The notes below the pieces were generated by a model. That model saw only the letters and a list, made by a program, of their open reading frames with translations. It was not told the DNA's origin and did no database searches. A stretch of DNA of 64,000 bases from Mesorhabditis belari. Lineage: Eukaryota; Nematoda; Chromadorea; Rhabditida; Rhabditidae. Shown here in pieces: positions 23,998 to 36,343 of the stretch. Position numbers and translations under genes: made by a program. The stretch is from positions 186,001-250,000 of the forward strand of contig CAUEEP010000731.1 in assembly GCA_958450365.1 (NCBI GenBank). Direction: 5' to 3'. Each line of letters begins with the position of its first letter. The stretch's first letter is position 1.

Positions 23998-26900
23998 TTA
24001 AGGTACATAAGCGTATTGTTGTCGATTGATGCCGAATGGACACTCGTGATCCCATAAGCGATTCTCGCCGAGATCCACGACGCGAACGCCCTCCGAGAAG
24101 CGCACCTGAGTCGATTTCTTGGTAGATTTTAATATTTTAAAAATCCCCTCCAAAAATTGCAAAAAAAATAACTCTTGATCCAAGCCTAGGTTGAACATAA
24201 GCAATTTTGAAACCTATTTTTTTCAATCTCACCTCCATTCGCACTTTTTCGAGGTGAATCTTCGTGTTCGGAAAGCACAGCTCGTGCGCGCTTTCCCAGT
24301 ATGTTTTCGCCGCGTATTTTGGACAACAGTCATCCTGAAATTGTTGCCAAAAAGTGTTTATATTTCTTGCCGGATGTAGAGGTCAATCATTAAAATTATG
24401 CTATACAGATGCCAAAGTAATTCATCGATTTAAAACACTAAACTTTTAGTTTCCAAAAACTACAATAAAATTACAATAATCCTGAGCTGTTTTTTCTGAA
24501 AATCCATGACAAATTTGCATGAAATTTGATAAAATCCTTCAAGTGTATGTATTAGAAAACTGTTACTTAAACATAATATTGAAATAATTACGGTAGCTGA
24601 TCATAATGAGTCCAGCAAGAGAACCATAAGGGTCAGTTTGAAAACTTGTTAGAACGATGATCATTGTTTGTTGTAGAAAAAAACTTCAACTGGTGGCCTT
24701 TGCTTCGAAACACAGTTTTATAATCATCACTCACCTCTACAATAAACGCATCATGACAACAGCGACTGAATTTGTCGGTTGGAGTGTTTGCATCGGATTG
24801 ACTCTCGTCATTGCAACAACCGTATCGAGACTGGAAGCTTTCATTTTAATCTTTAAACCTATTTTATTCCAAACATTCAGTCTATTCGTATATTAAAGTT
24901 CAAAAGCTGAAGTACACTTATAGTATCTCTGTAGAATAAACGTTTTGGGTGCGATTTTAAGTACAAATATAAAGTCGTAATAAGATTATTTCAGCATTCC
25001 AGAATTCAGAGTTATTTGAAACTAAAGATTTTAAATCTAGTCCGAAACTGTCGACTAGTTAAAGATGGGAAAAAAGATGTTTCAAAGTTTTGAACTTGAA
25101 ATGAGAATGGTACGATTTAATGAAGTATTGCAACTGCAGATAATCAGTGAAATTCAGATGGCAAGTGTTAATCGGTTCATTTGTAATTTCATGCACTCAT
25201 GAGTCTACTTTTAAGCAGTCAAATTTTATAAATTGCTAGAAAATAGATTAAGTTAACAAATCCTGAAGTGAATACAGATTCTGGCTAGCAAAGAAGCCGT
25301 TAAAGTCCAAACTAAACCATTTGCACTGGGATTTTCGTTTTTCTTAAGCCTAATCTTTAAAATTCTTACTTTATCGAAAGCAATGAAAACTAGAAACACA
25401 TCAATGACTGCTTATATTTGAACTTTGAAACACAGACCTGCAAAAACTTTTGCATACAGCAGAGTTGAATCGTCGAATTCGAGCATTTGCCGGGCACGCA
25501 CAAATCGGTGAAGTAAATCCGCTTTGAGCAACATTTCGAGATGTGCGCAGTGCCGACTTTTTCTTGCTAAAAAGACTTTTAATATAAGTGCAGGCACAAG
25601 TTTCAGATTGAATTATGGAACAAAAAACTTTTGATTGTTTCGGAAATCCATAAAAGCAACCCATCTCAGTTTGAAACTCAACTTTTATTAAATTAATAGA
25701 TTGACTCAGTATCCCCTCGTACTCCGTGTCCTCAAACCCCGTAAACACATCAAAGAAGGACCACCAAACTACAGAGCTCACAGATTTAATTTTGAAACCA
25801 CAATTTTCTCAGCTGATTAGTTTTGCATAAAATTTGAATAGAAATGATGAATAATTACCTGATGAAAGCACACATCATCCGTGTAAGCAGTACACGGAAT
25901 GTTCTCTTCTCCCAACAATGAGATCTGTTGTTGCATGGGGATTGTCGGTGGTGGAGCCGACCACCAGGGTTGCAGGGATGGACGGGGGATTTGAGTCTGA
26001 AAGCAGTATTGGCCGTTGCTCTTCATTGCCAGAGTCGAATAACTTGGAAGAAGAACGGCTTAAATCTATTTATTAAAAGCCCTCAATCCGTACGGTTTTC
26101 CCAAAAATTTAACAAACCAAAAAAGTCAGTTTCAATTTTTATGAAGATCAAGCGACCACAATCCGACCACAATCCAATTCCATTTGGCCGAGCGAAAAAA
26201 AATGGGTTCACTAACTATTATACTGAAATCAAATGCTAGTTCATTTAGTTTACAAAAGCAAATAAAATTTTCTATGCTTTCCTTCAACACGGCAAGTTTA
26301 TACTTGCTCTGTAAATTCTGTGGTTCAAGTTTTTCGTCATGAAAGTTTTCATCTCTTTACAATAATTCTTTATTCGTTTTCTAAAAAGACACCAATTTCA
26401 GATAAGACTACCGTAACCCCTGCCCTATGTTTCATTCGATGAACCCAATTTGGATATTATTCGATCAGGGAATCACAATGATTTGAAAAATGGGCTGATC
26501 CAATGAAAAATGGGCTTTTGAACTACGGTAGTTTGTCTGAAATGAGTGTCTTTTAGAAAGGGATAACCAAGAGGAATCCACTCAAACACTAATCAAATCG
26601 ATCCAATGATCAGTGAGTGGAAGTAAATGAAACCCTCCCTGGGGTGCTCATTCAAATCTGGGTCTCCCCAAATCAAACACTCCGCCCAATATTTGTGATT
26701 CGGTCCATCTAAAGGAATGTGGTGAAGATGGGAAATGAGGAAATGAAAGAAGAGAACGGTATGAAGGGAACCCCAGGGTCAACCCTGAGGCTCAGGGTGG
26801 ACCCCCAGGGAGTCACTTGGTCAACATTCCCGTGGTGGAGGTGGGTACTGAGAGAGTACTAAAGTGCCTCCAAACATCAAAAAGGAGAGGTGATTGGGCT

Positions 26901-28900
26901 CTTGATGCGTACGTGCATAGGTGAAAGCCAAGAATTGGTTTACCGTAGGGGAATGCATCCTCCTGTTCGTAGGGGTTTTTTTTGTTTTTGATTAGAATAA
27001 TATATGTACACTTTATTTACAAAACCAATTTGAAGTTTAGCGTAAAACAAGAAAGTAAATGGCAAACAAGGATATCTCTCGATGGACCCTTTCTCGACGA
27101 TCGACTCAAGCAGGACTGTATAGTCGGAGAGCTGTATGAAAGCCTTTGATGACCGCTAGCCCCAGGAAATAACGGCTTCTATTCAGGACCTACCAAAGTT
27201 GGACAAAGCAGGATTGGCCTAACGTGATTTTCGTCGATGAAACAAAAGTGGATATCTTTTCTCTAAAAGGTAACCACTTGATCAGACGACCCATTGGAAA
27301 GTAAATATTTCTCAAGTATTGGCGTCCTACAATGCGAGCCGGCGGAGGATCAATCTGGTAAGCCTCATTTCTAATACATGCATTAATGTACTTCTCTAGG
27401 GGCGATGGCAAAAAATGTGGCAGGTCCGCTCATCCTCGTCGAGTCAACCATGGAGCTCGCCAGTATATGGGAATACTAGAAGAGCGTCTACTTCCATTTG
27501 CTCAGGATCACATGGCTCCTGGATGGTTTCTCTACCAGGACAATACGCCGGTTCACAAGAGCAAGCTTCTGGTGGGTCGCGCAGTGGAACTCTCGAATGG
27601 AGAAAAGCTCATCTTTCTGGATGGTTTGACCTTAATAATGTTTCGTTGATCAATGCGCCCCCTATGTCGCCTGATTTGAACGTTATTGAGAATCTATGGG
27701 CTTACGTGAAGACAAAGTTACGAGGAAAAGACTTCCACACAAAAGTTGAATTATGGTTCTACATGCGAAAAGTTTGGAGCTCAATTCGACCAGCGATTCT
27801 TCACTAATTAGTCGACTCAATGCCTAAACGACGAATGAAGTGATTTTGGTAGGAGGTGGACCAATTGAATATTGATTTTTAATGTTTTTAATGTAATGTT
27901 GCAAGGCTTTTGCACTCAGCTTTTAGGGTATTCGAGAGTTCCACTGTGCGACCCACCAGGAGTAATGGTTTTGCCATTTACTTTTTTGTTTTACGCTGAA
28001 CTTCAAATTTGTTTTTGTAAATAAAGTGTACATTTATTATTCTAAACAAAAAACAATCCCTACGGACGGGAGGCGTTTTCTATCAAAAATTTTCATAAAT
28101 TTTTTTTGAAAAGTGTTATGTTGCAAGACTTTTGCTCGGTTGTAGCTCGGTTGTAGCTTGCAAGTGTTGTTTACTGTATCGAACTAGTAAGATGGAACAC
28201 CAAAACCCACAAAGCACACGAACTATAGCAAGGACTCACGTATTCAATTTGACTTGAAACCTCAATTTGCTCACCTGAACAGGTGCCTCAGTGGTCGAAG
28301 CAGCACCGACTGCTAGATAGTAATCATAGTCTTCCTCAATGAATTTTGATGGCTGCTAAATTTTGATTTTGTTTTCAAAAGCATTTTAAAGTAATCAGTC
28401 AGTTTTAAAGTAATTAAAGCCATGCTCAATCACATTTGGATTCATTTTAGTTTAGAGGATTTTCAATGAGCAGATTAAAACGGTTCAAATGAATCTGTAG
28501 CCAGAGATTTTCAAATCTTAGCCTTCAAACATATTGTTTATAACTCTTTGTTAGACTCCAAATTTTGATTAAAACGTATTCATCTCTTGATCCGTTTTCT
28601 AAAACATGCCAACTTTCTCTTTCTACCGTAATCTTGTCCTATTTTTTATCTAATCTATCTTTGTATCTTTCGAATCCTTGGAGAATAATACAAAAAAAGT
28701 AGATAAATTAGATAAAACTGAAAGCATTACGATAGTTGACACGTTTTTAAATCGAACAAGGTAGATCAAAACCAACCGTGGTCGTCGTTTTCACCATTTG
28801 CGTTGTCTTAGGTGGGTGGTTCGGGAAGCTAGTCGGATTCGGAAGTTCTTGTCGTGGTTGTTGGTACTGTCGTTGCTGTTGTTGTTGCTGTTGTTGTTGC

Positions 28901-28952
<52 letters not shown>

Positions 28953-31900
28953 GCTGGCTCCACCGATCCGCTGTTCTTTCCCGTTCGTGTCGTTCTTGAT
29001 CTCTTCGCTGAACCTCGGAATTGCGTTGTTGTTGCTGATAGTATTGCTGTTGCTGGTGGGTTTGTTGGGGCTGGTTTTGTTGACTTTGTTGTTGGCGTTG
29101 CTGAGATTGTTGGACCGGCTGGTACTGTTGTTGAACCTGCTGATAGTTCTGCGGATTTTGTTGTTGAACTTGTTGACCTTGTCTTTGCTGGTATTGCTGT
29201 TGATTTTGATGCCCAGTTCCCCGATAGTTCAACGGGGTCTGCGGTGGTTGGCGGGTCACTGGCGGAGTTTGACGATCCCGATTGGGCGGATTTGGCTGTG
29301 GCTGTTGATGTTGAGGCTGGTAGTGGGCATTTTGTTGTTGATATTGTTGTTGTTGATTCTGTTGTTGTTGATTCTGTTGTTGTTGTTGATGTGAGTTCTG
29401 CTGATATTCCGGTAGAGATCTTTGAGGGAATTCATAGTTGGTGATCGGCGAGGAGCGGTGTTGACTGTAAGTCGGTGAAGTCGGTGGCAGGGGATTGGAG
29501 TGAGAGCTGAAAAGGAGAAATGTAGAAAAATTAGAACAAGTTTAGATTGTATTGCTCTTGTCTTGCTCTTGTCTTGCTCTTGTCTTGCTCTTGTCTTGCT
29601 CTTGGCTTGCTCTTGTCTTGCTCTTGGCTTGCTCTCTGTCTTGCTAACTGACGTTTAACTAAAGATCTCAAATATTCCCTTTCATTAAGTTCAAAATTTA
29701 CTTTTTACATACACTCACAAATTGTAAAACTAAAATTATATCTTTTGATCAGTTTTTGGAGAATCCTGTCGACTAAAGCAAACTACGCGTACGCTTTGAC
29801 TAAATTAAACTTGAAACATGGGGATTTTTATCCAAGAACTTTTCAGCTTGTTAGCAATGAACGGTGCAGCGTAGGTCCATTCGCTGATAATGTTGGAACT
29901 AACAATTTTCTAACGTAAGCATTTCCCAGAACTTTAGCAAAACTTTACAGTACATCACATCTTTATCAAAAGTCAACTTTCAAGTTTCAAGATTTTATTT
30001 TTATCAGAAAATGAGCCGACCTTCTCCTTTTTTCCTGATCTTTCGGTGCTCGATCGTAGTCAACCGCTGTGTGCGCTTTCAGCCAAACATCAACTTTCTG
30101 TAATCAATTCATTTTGTAAGGTTTTGAATTTGATTTCAAATTTAGCAAAAGCCATAGCGGTTAGTAGAAGCTGTCTTTTCGTGCGTACTTTATCCTCTCC
30201 GCATCCCGTAAACATTCCCTTCCTGACGCACTCAATCCTTTTATTTTCATCTCACAGCAAAGATTTGGTGTCACGAGGGGAAATGGAAGAGTTCAGTGCA
30301 CCAGAATGGGGGTATTTATGGGACTTGAGAGAGCACAAAGTACACAAAGTCAAGTAAAACGATGGGAAGAAAGCAGTCACACAAAGCGCATAGCTTGTTG
30401 AAAGCAAATTTCAAGCTAACGCTTTTACACTAGAACCTCAAATCCCCGAATCGACGAGGATCCATAGTTTCGAGCGACACGGATTGGGCCACCGTTAATA
30501 TGGGCCTCTGGCAAGGCCTATATAGAAATGGGATTAACTGTAGAATTGAAAAAATCACGTCAAAAATAATGAATAACTAGCTTCAGAACTAACTCGTCCA
30601 GGTGCTCTACTTTGAAACTTTGAGTGTTGAAACGTAGCTTCAAAGGAAGAAATACAGTTTGGTACAAAATAATGATAAAATAATCGTTTTTGTCAGATTA
30701 AACGTCTCCAGAGTTTAATTTTAATTACCCAATGCAAAAATTGAGCCACTTTTGAGATTGAATCTCTTTGAATTCCTTCCTTTCAATTTTTAGGGTGCCT
30801 TAATTGAAGGGCGAATTGCGCTCAAAAAAGCCCATTTTCTCCTGATAAAGTTGAAACCCACTTTTTTCGGAGAGTGATGGTCAAGCCTTTTCAAAAACTC
30901 ATTGGGTTACTTATTTAACTTTTTAATTTTTTGGTATTTGTCACACACATTGAGTTAAAGAATATACATTTTATCCAAATAAAGATGAAAGATCCTTTCT
31001 CCGAGAGTGGCTAATCTGCTTTAGCCCCTTTAAAAGCTCATCGAGGATTATTTGAGCTCTTCAACTTTTTCAGATTGCATCCTACCACCACCAAAATGCA
31101 AGGCGTTGAACCCAACAAAGTACATTTCCTTTCAATAAACTTGAAACCCACTTTTTCGGAGATTGACTCAGCTTGTGAGCTTCCATAACTGCACCATCCA
31201 CAAACGGCATGCGTTTGAGCCGACTGAAATTTTTGAGAAATCACAAACTATGGGTGTGGTTTTGATTTAAAATAAGCAATAAGCAAAAAAGTTCACAAGC
31301 AAAGCTTTTACAAAAGCATGTTTCAAGTTATTTAAAATAGTTAGTCTAGTAGTCTGTTATTCAATTTATCGGTGCCATCCTTTTTGCTTACTCAAAAGAA
31401 GTTTGATTAGTCGTTTAGCAATCAAACAGTGACTCTGTTTGGATGAAAAATTACACTGAAGCCATTATCTCAAATGCTAGAGGCCAGCAGCCAGGCGATG
31501 GTTTAGATTTGAAGCCAATTTGAAGCCAATCGGTAAGCCCTGACAAAAGTAGCAGACGTTTGGTAACCATTGGCAAAAATAACAATGCATAAGCAAAAGC
31601 CAGTTCTTGGTTAAAGCCAGCAAAGCTTTTTATCATTTAATGTTCGTTTCGTAAGCTTTTCTCAGAGATTAACAAGAATTTAGTACTATCTTTTATCTTG
31701 TATCTTGTAGTACGGTCATTTCTGCAGCCTTTTGATTGTTTCTGTTAGATAAAGCTTCTCATAATTCTCACCAAGCAACTAACTTTTAGTGCACCAAAAG
31801 TGTCGTCGAATTGTGAGAGATCCGATCGAGTCGATGGGATCACGTGGGCTAAACGGCCACATCTAAAAAAATCATACTCTATATTCTAAGACTCCTGAAG

Positions 31901-34293
31901 CGTAGTTTGAAAATTTTTACATTTTGCTTCTTCTATTTGCTTCTATGGTGTTTTAAGTGATACAAACCTGTCAAACAGTGCAATCTCGTGCTCCTGGATC
32001 CCCAGTCTTTCATAGGTCGAATCGACGTCTTTATCGATGAGTACTCGCGGGAATTCTGTCTAGAAACGGTCTGGATCTGCTTTGAGAGCATTCAAAGAAG
32101 ATTACAATGTATGCATATTCTTAAAAACTGCCACAGTTGAGGAAAAACGGCTCAATCAAAATGACAGTGGAACCTCATTGAAAAAGTCCTAACTGCTCAT
32201 GACTGGAGTAATTTGAAACTTAAAGTTTTTAGCAAGGCTTTTAAAGCTTGTTGCTTTCGATCCTTATTCTGTAACTGTGTAACAAATAAACTATAAAATT
32301 AGTTTCGAAAGTTTTTGTAAGTTTTTAATACCAAACCTGTACTTTCCCGATCACCACGTAATTCTCCCAGTGTGGGGCCAAAACGGCGAAGCGGACACCA
32401 TGAAACGTTAGAGCTGCCGCCGCCAATCTGGAACAGGAAATCATGTTTCAAAAGATTGAAATTGAAATGAATTTGTTACTCCTCAAGCCACATTTGTTTA
32501 CCTTTCTTATCCTTTTATTTTACAATTAAATAATAAAATCTTATGATTAGGTTGCACTTGGATGGATCCAAAAAGGCATGTTTCAAAGTATCCAACTCGC
32601 TGAGCCTTTTTTTGGAACTATGCGCTTGATTAGCATTGAAAACAATCATAAAACAAAAAAAAAATAAAATTCACAAGTTCACTATTCAACCGAGCTTTGG
32701 TATAAAATTTAGAGTAAAAATTTTCAGAATTTAGACCAATTTCCGGAGAATTATAAACGGTCAAAGCAGTGACTCATGATTAATTTTGAAACGCGCTTTT
32801 TAAAAAATTAACAAGACTTAAAGTTACTCTTTGAAAAGAGCATGTTTCAATTTTCTGGCGCTCAATCAAAGTTTGTCGAGTTGTAATTAACGTTTTCAGT
32901 TTCTGTTTTATTTTGTCTTTTGAAACAAAATCGAATCTCTTACAAACCAATCAACCAATCAATCCCTCCAAAAAAGCGTGTGAGTGAGGCAAGGTGTTGG
33001 CATAGCTGAGCTGTGATGAGCTTACGCGGCTTAGTTCACGATAAAGCAATAAACTTATTCTTAGCTATTTTAGGACTCTAATTTCAAATAGCAGAGAGTC
33101 TTGAGCTAGTTGGGTTTTAAATGGCTTAAGACAAATTTGCCTTTGAAAGCATCTCGAGGCTAAACTTGCCTTATTTTAACAAGACGAACACAACCCCGGT
33201 CCATTAGCCTCCAAAGCAGTCACTTATAATATTTAATTTTGAAACGCGCTTTTTACAAACCAAGAAAGAAGACTTAAAGTTACTCTTCGAAAAAGGCATG
33301 TTTCAATTTTCTGGCGCTCAATCAAAGTTTCTCGAGTTGCAATTAGTGTTTTCAGTTTCTGTTTTATTTTGTCTTTTGAAACAAAATCGAATCCCTTTCC
33401 AACCAATCAATTCCCCTTCCCTCCAAAAAAGCGTGTGAGTGAGGCAAGATGTTGGCATAGCTGAGCTCTGATGGGCTTACGCGGCTCACTTTTAAAAGGA
33501 CTCAGCTTTGCTACAACTGGCCATGCGCACTCGGCTTGTTCTCGTTGAAATTTTACAATTCAATGATAAAACCTTATGATTAAGTTGAATATGGATGCAT
33601 CCAAAAAGGTTTGTTTCAAAATATCCAACTTGCTGAGCTTTTTTTCTTGGAGCTATGCGCTTGATTAGCCTTAAAGACAAATATAAAACAAAAAAGGATA
33701 AAATTCACAAGTTCGTTGTTCAATTGAGCTTTGGTATGAAATTTACAGTCAAAAAATTTCAGAATTCAAATCGGTTTTCAGACAAATCAGTTTTCATACT
33801 CACTTTTCGAGTTGTTTTATGCATTTGGGACATTGGAGTGGCTGAAAGGAGACGAGCACGATTTGGCCCTGAAAAGTTAGCGGCAAATGAGAAATTTTGT
33901 AGATTTTAGATTGCTCTATAGTTTTTCCAGAAGAAATTTGAGTTCTTCTTGCATTTGGGTTTTTTTCAATGCAACCAAGCAACATCGTGAAGTTAAATTA
34001 TTGTCCGTTCAATTTATCGGCCACACTTTGAAACTGACTGTTAGTAATACTCAAGCTTAGCGTATAATTTGGAAAATGTTTCCAAAATGACCTAATAGAC
34101 TTAAAAAAGCTAAAATAAACTGATCAAATTACTTAGATTAAAACTTATATAGTTTGAAATACCGAAAAGGACAAACCTTTGCATTCTTGATCAAATCAGT
34201 CCCTCGAAAAACGAGGGCTTGCGGTGAGCAAAGCTCGCTCGATATTGAGAAAATCGAAGAGATTAGAGAAAATTTTACAAATAAAATAAGCAT
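23998..34293 (-). CDS. Secreted selenoprotein-P N-domain-like protein with polyQ and Cys-rich tail
   Basis: Thirteen exons in consistent phase: 34177-34293, 33804-33868, 32337-32427, 31968-32059, 31784-31862, 30437-30517, 30021-30097, 28795-29506, 28275-28355, 25859-25996, 25438-25566, 24233-24334, 23998-24105. They give 623 codons and TAA. A signal peptide (MLILFVKFSLISSIFSISS) precedes ELCSPQ. Residues about 40-165 match the thioredoxin-like N-domain of selenoprotein P: GQIVLVSFQPLQCPKCIKQL holds the redox site, CPKC where vertebrates have UxxC, and FDRCGRLAHVI matches the family's YDRCGRL block. A glutamine-rich exon follows, with 28 consecutive Gln codons at 28873-28956. The tail has about 12 cysteines (KCCSK, LCCMQ, DDCCP). 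An extracellular redox or metal-binding role is likely, the tail's role unknown. The polyQ exon could instead end at 28777. The polyQ-to-tail joins rest on phase and splice sites only. Confidence 0.82.
26374..26565. repeat. TTTTCTAAAA hairpin element, type 2 (copy 2)
   Basis: The ends are CGTTTTCTAAAAAGACACC and GTGTCTTTTAGAAAGGGAT, with inner arms around TTCATTCGATGAACCCAATT. It lies in the intron between exons 28275-28355 and 25859-25996 of the selenoprotein-P-like gene. Confidence 0.8.
26957..28072 (+). mobile_element. Decayed Tc1/mariner-type transposon
   Basis: Long terminal inverted repeats of about 110 bases share TGTACACTTTATTTACAAAA and AGTAAATGGC. Between them lie transposase pieces on the plus strand: VIFVDETKVDIF near 27224 (first catalytic Asp), WFLYQDNTPVHKSKL near 27525 (second Asp) and SPDLNVIENLW near 27668 (catalytic Glu). 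These lie in different frames and are interrupted by stops, so the element is dead. It sits inside an intron of the selenoprotein-P-like gene, in antisense orientation to it. A short inverted copy of an internal segment (27567 versus 27932) suggests rearrangement. Confidence 0.85.
28591..28752. repeat. TTTTCTAAAA hairpin element, type 1 (copy 2)
   Basis: TCCGTTTTCTAAAACATGCC opens it and GACACGTTTTTAAATCG closes it. The arms carry TACCGTAATCTTG and AGATAAATTAGATAAAA-type sequence. It ends only about 45 bases from the donor of the polyQ exon. Confidence 0.7.
28873..28956 (-). repeat. Glutamine-codon (CAA/CAG) tract, 28 codons
   Basis: Uninterrupted Gln codons, mostly CAA with some CAG, in the coding strand of the selenoprotein-P-like gene. 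The complementary strand reads as long Leu, Val or Cys runs, which are artefacts. Confidence 0.9.
29552..29640. repeat. 11-bp minisatellite CTTGCTCTTGT
   Basis: About eight tandem units, the last ones varied (GGCTTGCTCTT). It lies in the intron just upstream of the polyQ exon. Confidence 0.9.
30185..30345. repeat. Hairpin element, GTACTTTGTGCTCTCC family (copy 3)
   Basis: Arms start GTACTTTATCCTCTCCGCAT and end AGAGAGCACAAAGTAC, with CCCGTAAACATTCCCTTCC and its inverse inside. The centre reads GATTTGGTGTCACGAGGGG. It lies in an intron of the selenoprotein-P-like gene. Confidence 0.8.
33031..33550. repeat. Segmental duplication, intronic copy
   Basis: Near-identical partner of 22917-23439, inside intron 2 of the selenoprotein-P-like gene. 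A truncated tandem copy precedes it at about 32760-33030 and shares CTTTTTGAAAGAGCATG-like sequence and the GTGTGAGTGAGGCAAG block. Confidence 0.85.
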
Positions 34294-35846
34294 TTGTTTT
34301 TGAATGTGAAGATTCAAGCGGCTACATTCAATCGGGGAAACTCTGAAATTCATTTTGTTTTAACGGAAAATCGGAAAATTTGAAACGAAACTTAAAGTTT
34401 CAACTTAAGATTTAGCTGTAGCTGACGTCCAACCACAATTACGATTGGACAACAATTGTACAACGATTGTACAACGATTGAACAACAATCGGTTTATTCG
34501 TTAAATCTTTCGAGAAAACAATAAATATTGAAACACAATTTCAATGGCATTCTTCGTTGTTCCATTGAGCTTTGGTATGAAGTTTACAGTCAAAAAATTT
34601 CAGAATTCAAGTTGGTTTTCAGACAACTTAAGATGTAGCTGTAGCTGACGTCCAACCACAATAGCAATTGAACAACAATTGAACAACAACAAGAGACTTG
34701 ATTTTAAAGGATAATTGGCCAATTTTCTGATTGAAAACATAAGTTTCAACTTAAATGAGGCGAGCAGATAATTGTGAAACATCATTTGAATCGTTGAATT
34801 TTTCACTTTTGAAGAACAATTTTAAACAAAGATTAAAACAACAGTTTCACTTTTACCTTGAAAAAAAGAATTGAATGATTCGGATTATAACCGATTCGGG
34901 GAGACTCGAGAAAGGAAAAGAAAGGAAAGCTTCGAGGACAAAAATAGGCAAAAAGCAGAAAGGATCATGACTGCTTATAGAAATTTTTTAACGGAGGTTT
35001 AATATTCTCTTTGTCTAAATGTTTTAAGTTCCAAGAAAAAAATAGCAATGATTCAATGCAGCGCGTGCGTACGCGGTGAGAAAAATGAGAGTACGCTAGA
35101 GAGGGTGTGCTTACAAGAGTTGAGGACAAAGTACAGCAAAAACCTGGTATCTATGATTCTGATAGATTTTGCTAGAGTATTGCCATAAAATTTAGAAGTG
35201 TGAAGTTGCTACCAATCTATCCTTTAGTCACAAGGTCCAACTACATTATGAAAAGCAAAAAAAAATGGAAAGATGAAAGAAATTGGATACAATGGAGAAA
35301 TGCGAAGAACAAGGGGATTTTTGAGGGAAATGACATTTGGGGAGGATGATCGGGGGGACGCATCGATAGAATGAGAATGGGCAAAGGAAAATGGAAAAAG
35401 GAGAAAGGAGAAAGGAGAAAGGACGGCTGTCGTTTTGACGAGTGTGTAAGGATCCCCCTTGGATCCTCTTTTACTCATAAAATTTGGAAAAATCCAAAAG
35501 CTGAAAAGAAAAAAAGAGAAAAGGTAATCTGGAAGAGGGGGGAAAAGTTGGGACGAGTTCAAGAATTCGCGAGAGACGGCATGGCACACCCGTGTACCAT
35601 GCATTTATTTTTATGTCTTCCTTTTGGCTTTTTGATGCCAAAACTTGGATCTGGGGGTTTTCGAGTACGGGGAATCCGAATCCGACTTTAGTTTTGTCTA
35701 CAATAGCTTCTAGGGCGGGAAATAGTAGTGCTTTCTACTGAAACTTTTGGCTCAATTTTAAAATCGAAATTTATTTATTGTTTATCATCTCTAGATAAAA
35801 TATCTAATGAAATATCTATAAACGAAGCACCAGCATTGTTTTTCCT

Positions 35847-36058
35847 AAATGATCTACCCGATTCCTAGATGATCTACCGATTCCTAAATGATCTACCCGA
35901 TTCCTAGATGATCTACCCGATTCCTGAATGATCTACCCGATTCCTAGATGATCTACCGATTCCTAAATGATCTACCCGATTCCTAAATGATCTACCCGAT
36001 TCCTAAATGATCTACCCGATTCCTAAATGATCTACCCGATCCCTAAATGATCCACCCG
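35847..36058. repeat. 20-bp minisatellite CCTAAATGATCTACCCGATT
   Basis: About ten tandem units with CCTAGATG/CCTAAATG variants and occasional one-base loss. The flank AACGAAGCACCAGCATTG recurs at about 36903 with half a unit, so a wider block was duplicated. Confidence 0.92.
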
Positions 36059-36343
36059 AAATTTATTTATTGTTTAGATAAAATATCTAAAAAGCTATTG
36101 AAAAAATATTAAATTCGAAGAAAGTTATTCATTTTTTCGTGCAAAAATGTGCCAAATTTAAAACCGAGCACTTGTCGTTCGTAAGAAAAGGTTTCATGTT
36201 GTTCGTAGGAAAAAGCGACATCTGGCACATTTATTGAGTACTATCAGCTGGGAAAACATTTCTTATTGAACTTTTTGAAAAACACCCATTTTTTTAGTCT
36301 CTTTATGGAAATCAGTGTATTTATTATCACGGTTCAGGGATTT

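Noticed and set aside
25690..25790. Possible extra exon (WWSFFDVFTGFEDTEYEG) in the selenoprotein-P-like gene
   Set aside because: It cannot join its neighbours in phase, and the flanking exons splice directly in phase 0.
28798..29444. Two long plus-strand frames of about 197 codons rich in Leu or Val
   Set aside because: They are the complement of the polyQ exon; their low complexity comes from the CAA/CAG repeat.
29552..36058. CRISPR array
   Set aside because: The repeats at 29552-29640 and 35847-36058 are contiguous minisatellites without unique spacers, and the window is eukaryotic.
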